This document shows positions 4,174 to 5,845 of a stretch of 5,845 nucleotides of DNA, piece by piece. A program made the translations under genes and the position numbers. How positions within the stretch are numbered: position 1 is the stretch's first letter; each line of letters begins with the position of its first letter. The stretch lies in NCBI GenBank assembly GCA_044868295.1, contig JBIOWF010000022.1:1-5845 (forward strand), read 5' to 3'. The DNA is from JBIOWF01 sp044868295 (GTDB lineage: Bacteria; Actinomycetota; Actinomycetes; Streptosporangiales; Streptosporangiaceae). The notes under the pieces were generated by a model. The model searched no databases. It was given only the letters and a program-made list of their open reading frames with translations, and was not told the origin of the DNA.

Positions 4174-5421
4174 GTGAATCCAACCGCCGTGCGTCCGGCG
4201 AGTCCAGCGTGGGCGGCCGCGCTGGTCATTGCGGGCTTAGCCGGCCTCCTCGCCGGCTGCCGCAAGCAGGCCGCATCCGGGGCGCCACCACCGCCGGAAG
4301 TCACCGTGTTGACCGTCCGGCCGCAGACCATCCCGGGGCAGTTCGAGTGGGTGGCCCAGGCGGCCGCCTCGAAGAGCGTTCAGATCCGCTCCCAGGTTTC
4401 GGGCGTGATCGTCGAGCGTCCCTACGTGGAGGGCACGGATGTTCCGAAGGGGAAAGTCCTCTTTCGCATCGATCCGCGCACCTACCAGGCCAACTACGAG
4501 AGCGCCAAGGCCAGGCTGGCGGAGAGCCAGGCGCAGTTTGCCAATGCCGAGCGGACCCTGAACCGGCTCAAACCGCTACTCGCGGAGCGGGCGGTGGCTC
4601 AGCAGGACGTCGACAACGCCCAGGCGACCTATGACCAGTACCGCGCGGCGGTGCTCGACGCCCAAGCCGCGGTCGACGCGGCGAAGAAGAGCTACGACGA
4701 CACGTTCGTCCGGGCCGAGGTCGGTGGGCGGGCGGGACGTGCCTTGATGGAGGTCGGGGCGCTCACGTCGGGGCCGGGTGATGAGCTCACGACGGTGGAT
4801 CAGGTGGATCCGATCTACGTGTACTTCAACCCATCGGACCAGGAGGTGCTCCAGTGGCGGCGGGACATCGCCGCCAAGCGTCTCGTGGTGCCCCCGGGCG
4901 TGCTCGACGTCCAGGCCACCTTGGCCGACGGCAGCGTCTTCGGCCAGACGGGAAAGCTGGACTTTGTCGCTCTGGCGCTGCAGCCCACCACTGGAGCGCT
5001 CCAGCTCCGGGCCGAATTTCCCAATCCCCAGCACACGCTGTTGCCCGGTCAGTTCGTGAGGGTGCGGCTCCTCGGCCTCAAGCGCAACGATGCCATCCTG
5101 GTGCCGCAACGGGCGGTGCAGCAGGGGCTGAACGGTCCCTTCGTTTACCTCCTTGCCGGCAGCAACAAGGTCAACGCGCACACCGTGGCGGCCACCGCAT
5201 GGCAAGGGACCCAATGGATCATCGAGAGCGGCCTCCGCCCGGGCGACAAGGTGATCGTGGATGGAGTGCAGAAGATCGTACCCGACGGAACGGTCCGGCC
5301 GGTGGCGTATAAGCCCGAGACCGACACGACGCTCGCGGTGCGGGGCGATACGACGGTCTTCGCCCCGCCCTCCGCTGCGCCGCCGGTCCAGGCCACACCC
5401 CAGCGGCGGGACCGGAAATGA
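4174..5421 (+). CDS. RND efflux periplasmic adaptor lipoprotein (AcrA/MexA type)
   Basis: Membrane fusion protein of 415 residues, expected to bridge the inner-membrane RND permease and an outer-membrane TolC-like channel for drug or solvent export. Residues 12-29 are a lipoprotein signal ending LLAGC, with acylated Cys 29. The order matches the family: first lipoyl half-motif about 67-100 (VSGVIVERPYVEGTDVPKG), helical hairpin about 101-173 rich in Ala/Gln/Lys, second half-motif about 174-207, beta-barrel about 208-305 starting VDQVDPIYVYF, and membrane-proximal domain about 306-380 (ILVPQRAVQQG, ESGLRPGDKVIVDG). At the channel-facing helix tip, Arg 131 and Leu 135 match the R and L of the AcrA-type RLS motif, but Ala 142 stands where Ser is usual. 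The second half-motif reads AEVGGRAGRA instead of the usual AP(V/I)SGRIG. A low-complexity Pro-rich tail follows residue 396. Its stop overlaps the permease ATG by 4 bp. The start is GTG with GGGAG 6 bases upstream. Confidence 0.96.
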   Translation: MNPTAVRPASPAWAAALVIAGLAGLLAGCRKQAASGAPPPPEVTVLTVRPQTIPGQFEWVAQAAASKSVQIRSQVSGVIVERPYVEGTDVPKGKVLFRIDPRTYQANYESAKARLAESQAQFANAERTLNRLKPLLAERAVAQQDVDNAQATYDQYRAAVLDAQAAVDAAKKSYDDTFVRAEVGGRAGRALMEVGALTSGPGDELTTVDQVDPIYVYFNPSDQEVLQWRRDIAAKRLVVPPGVLDVQATLADGSVFGQTGKLDFVALALQPTTGALQLRAEFPNPQHTLLPGQFVRVRLLGLKRNDAILVPQRAVQQGLNGPFVYLLAGSNKVNAHTVAATAWQGTQWIIESGLRPGDKVIVDGVQKIVPDGTVRPVAYKPETDTTLAVRGDTTVFAPPSAAPPVQATPQRRDRK

Positions 5422-5845
5422 GCGACATGCCCGAAATCCGGTATCTGTTTATCCGGCGGCCGATCTTCGCGGCCGTCATCTCGATCGTGATCGTGCTGCT
5501 CGGCGCGTTGGCGCTCTACACCCTGCCGATCAACCGGTATCCTCCCATCACCCCACCGTCGGTCCAGGTCTCGGCGGTGTATCCGGGGGCCACCGCGGAA
5601 GACATCGCGGCCGCCGTCGCGGCGCCGATCGAGCAGCAGCTCTCCGGACTTGATGGCCTGCTGTACTTCAAGTCGTCGAACGCCAGCGACGGGACGATGA
5701 ACCTGCAGGTGTACTTCGACCTCTCGCGGAACCTCGACCTCGCGGCGGTGGACGTCCAGAACCAGGTCAATCTGGCCGAGCCCCAACTGCCCCAGGAGGT
5801 CGTGCGGCAGGGGATCACCATCACGAAGGCGCAGACCGACATCCT
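5418..5845 (+). CDS. RND multidrug efflux permease (AcrB type), N-terminal part, 3' truncated
   Basis: Inner-membrane proton-driven efflux transporter; 142 of an expected roughly 1,040 residues are in the window. The N-terminus carries the family signature: FIRRPIFAAV, a first membrane helix about 16-34 (IFAAVISIVIVLLGALAL), then LPINRYPPITPPSVQVSAVYPGA entering the first porter subdomain. Later IEQQLSGLDGLLYF, SSNASDGTM and VDVQNQVNLAEPQLPQEV correspond closely to AcrB IEQNMNGIDNLMY, SSNSDSTGT and VQVQNKLQLAMPLLPQEV. ATG 5418 overlaps the adaptor stop (ATGA), which indicates one operon and translational coupling. ATG 5427 (MPEIRY) is an alternative start nearer the usual AcrB N-terminus. The substrate-binding and proton-relay residues lie beyond the right edge. 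A TolC-type gene is not visible and may lie downstream or elsewhere. Confidence 0.96.
   Translation, partial: MSDMPEIRYLFIRRPIFAAVISIVIVLLGALALYTLPINRYPPITPPSVQVSAVYPGATAEDIAAAVAAPIEQQLSGLDGLLYFKSSNASDGTMNLQVYFDLSRNLDLAAVDVQNQVNLAEPQLPQEVVRQGITITKAQTDI

Noticed and set aside
4020..4634. Plus-strand frame of 204 residues overlapping the adaptor start
   Set aside because: It is out of frame with the recognised adaptor, has no motif support, and turns Gly/Arg-rich within the overlap.

Overview
The window is high-GC bacterial DNA with strong G/C bias at third codon positions. It reads as a chromosome fragment of a soil- or sediment-type Gram-negative bacterium. Two things tentatively suggest Gemmatimonadota or a similar lineage such as Acidobacteriota: an intergenic dispersed repeat of the GTCATCCTGAGCGAAGCGAAGGA type (reverse strand, 706-730), and tandem GGGCGGTC-type octamers. 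That assignment rests on memory of such repeats and was not tested. Two lipoprotein signal peptides and an RND efflux pump imply a cell envelope with a periplasm and an outer membrane.

Left part (1-862): the C-terminal end of a probable B12-binding-type radical SAM protein, then about 310 bp of repeat-rich DNA. A degenerate GNCG tetramer array (556-639) and a clean array of ten octamers (775-854) lie in inverted orientation around a nested stem-loop, so the whole stretch is one long imperfect palindrome.

Middle part (863-2005): small genes with no recognised family. These are an 80-codon minus-strand gene with an excellent Shine-Dalgarno, a divergent 114-codon plus-strand ORF that ends in a perfect hairpin, and a 50-codon minus-strand ORF whose Shine-Dalgarno lies inside one arm of a perfect 10-bp inverted repeat.

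Right part (2006-5845): a well-supported minus-strand lipoprotein that fuses a PQQ-type sugar/sorbosone dehydrogenase beta-propeller to a C-terminal cytochrome c. It is preceded on the same strand by a 45-codon remnant resembling an NHL/SMP-30 propeller protein, whose stop codon overlaps the dehydrogenase's ribosome-binding region. Transcribed the other way is an RND efflux operon: a complete periplasmic adaptor lipoprotein and, through a 4-bp ATGA overlap, the start of the inner-membrane RND permease. The divergent region (about 4000-4173) carries two palindromic motifs that could be operators.

The dehydrogenase and the efflux pump are familiar families. No convincing new multi-gene system is visible. 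The least explained structures are the long imperfect palindrome, the possible Shine-Dalgarno-sequestering hairpin before the 50-codon ORF, and the propeller remnant fused to the dehydrogenase's translation start.
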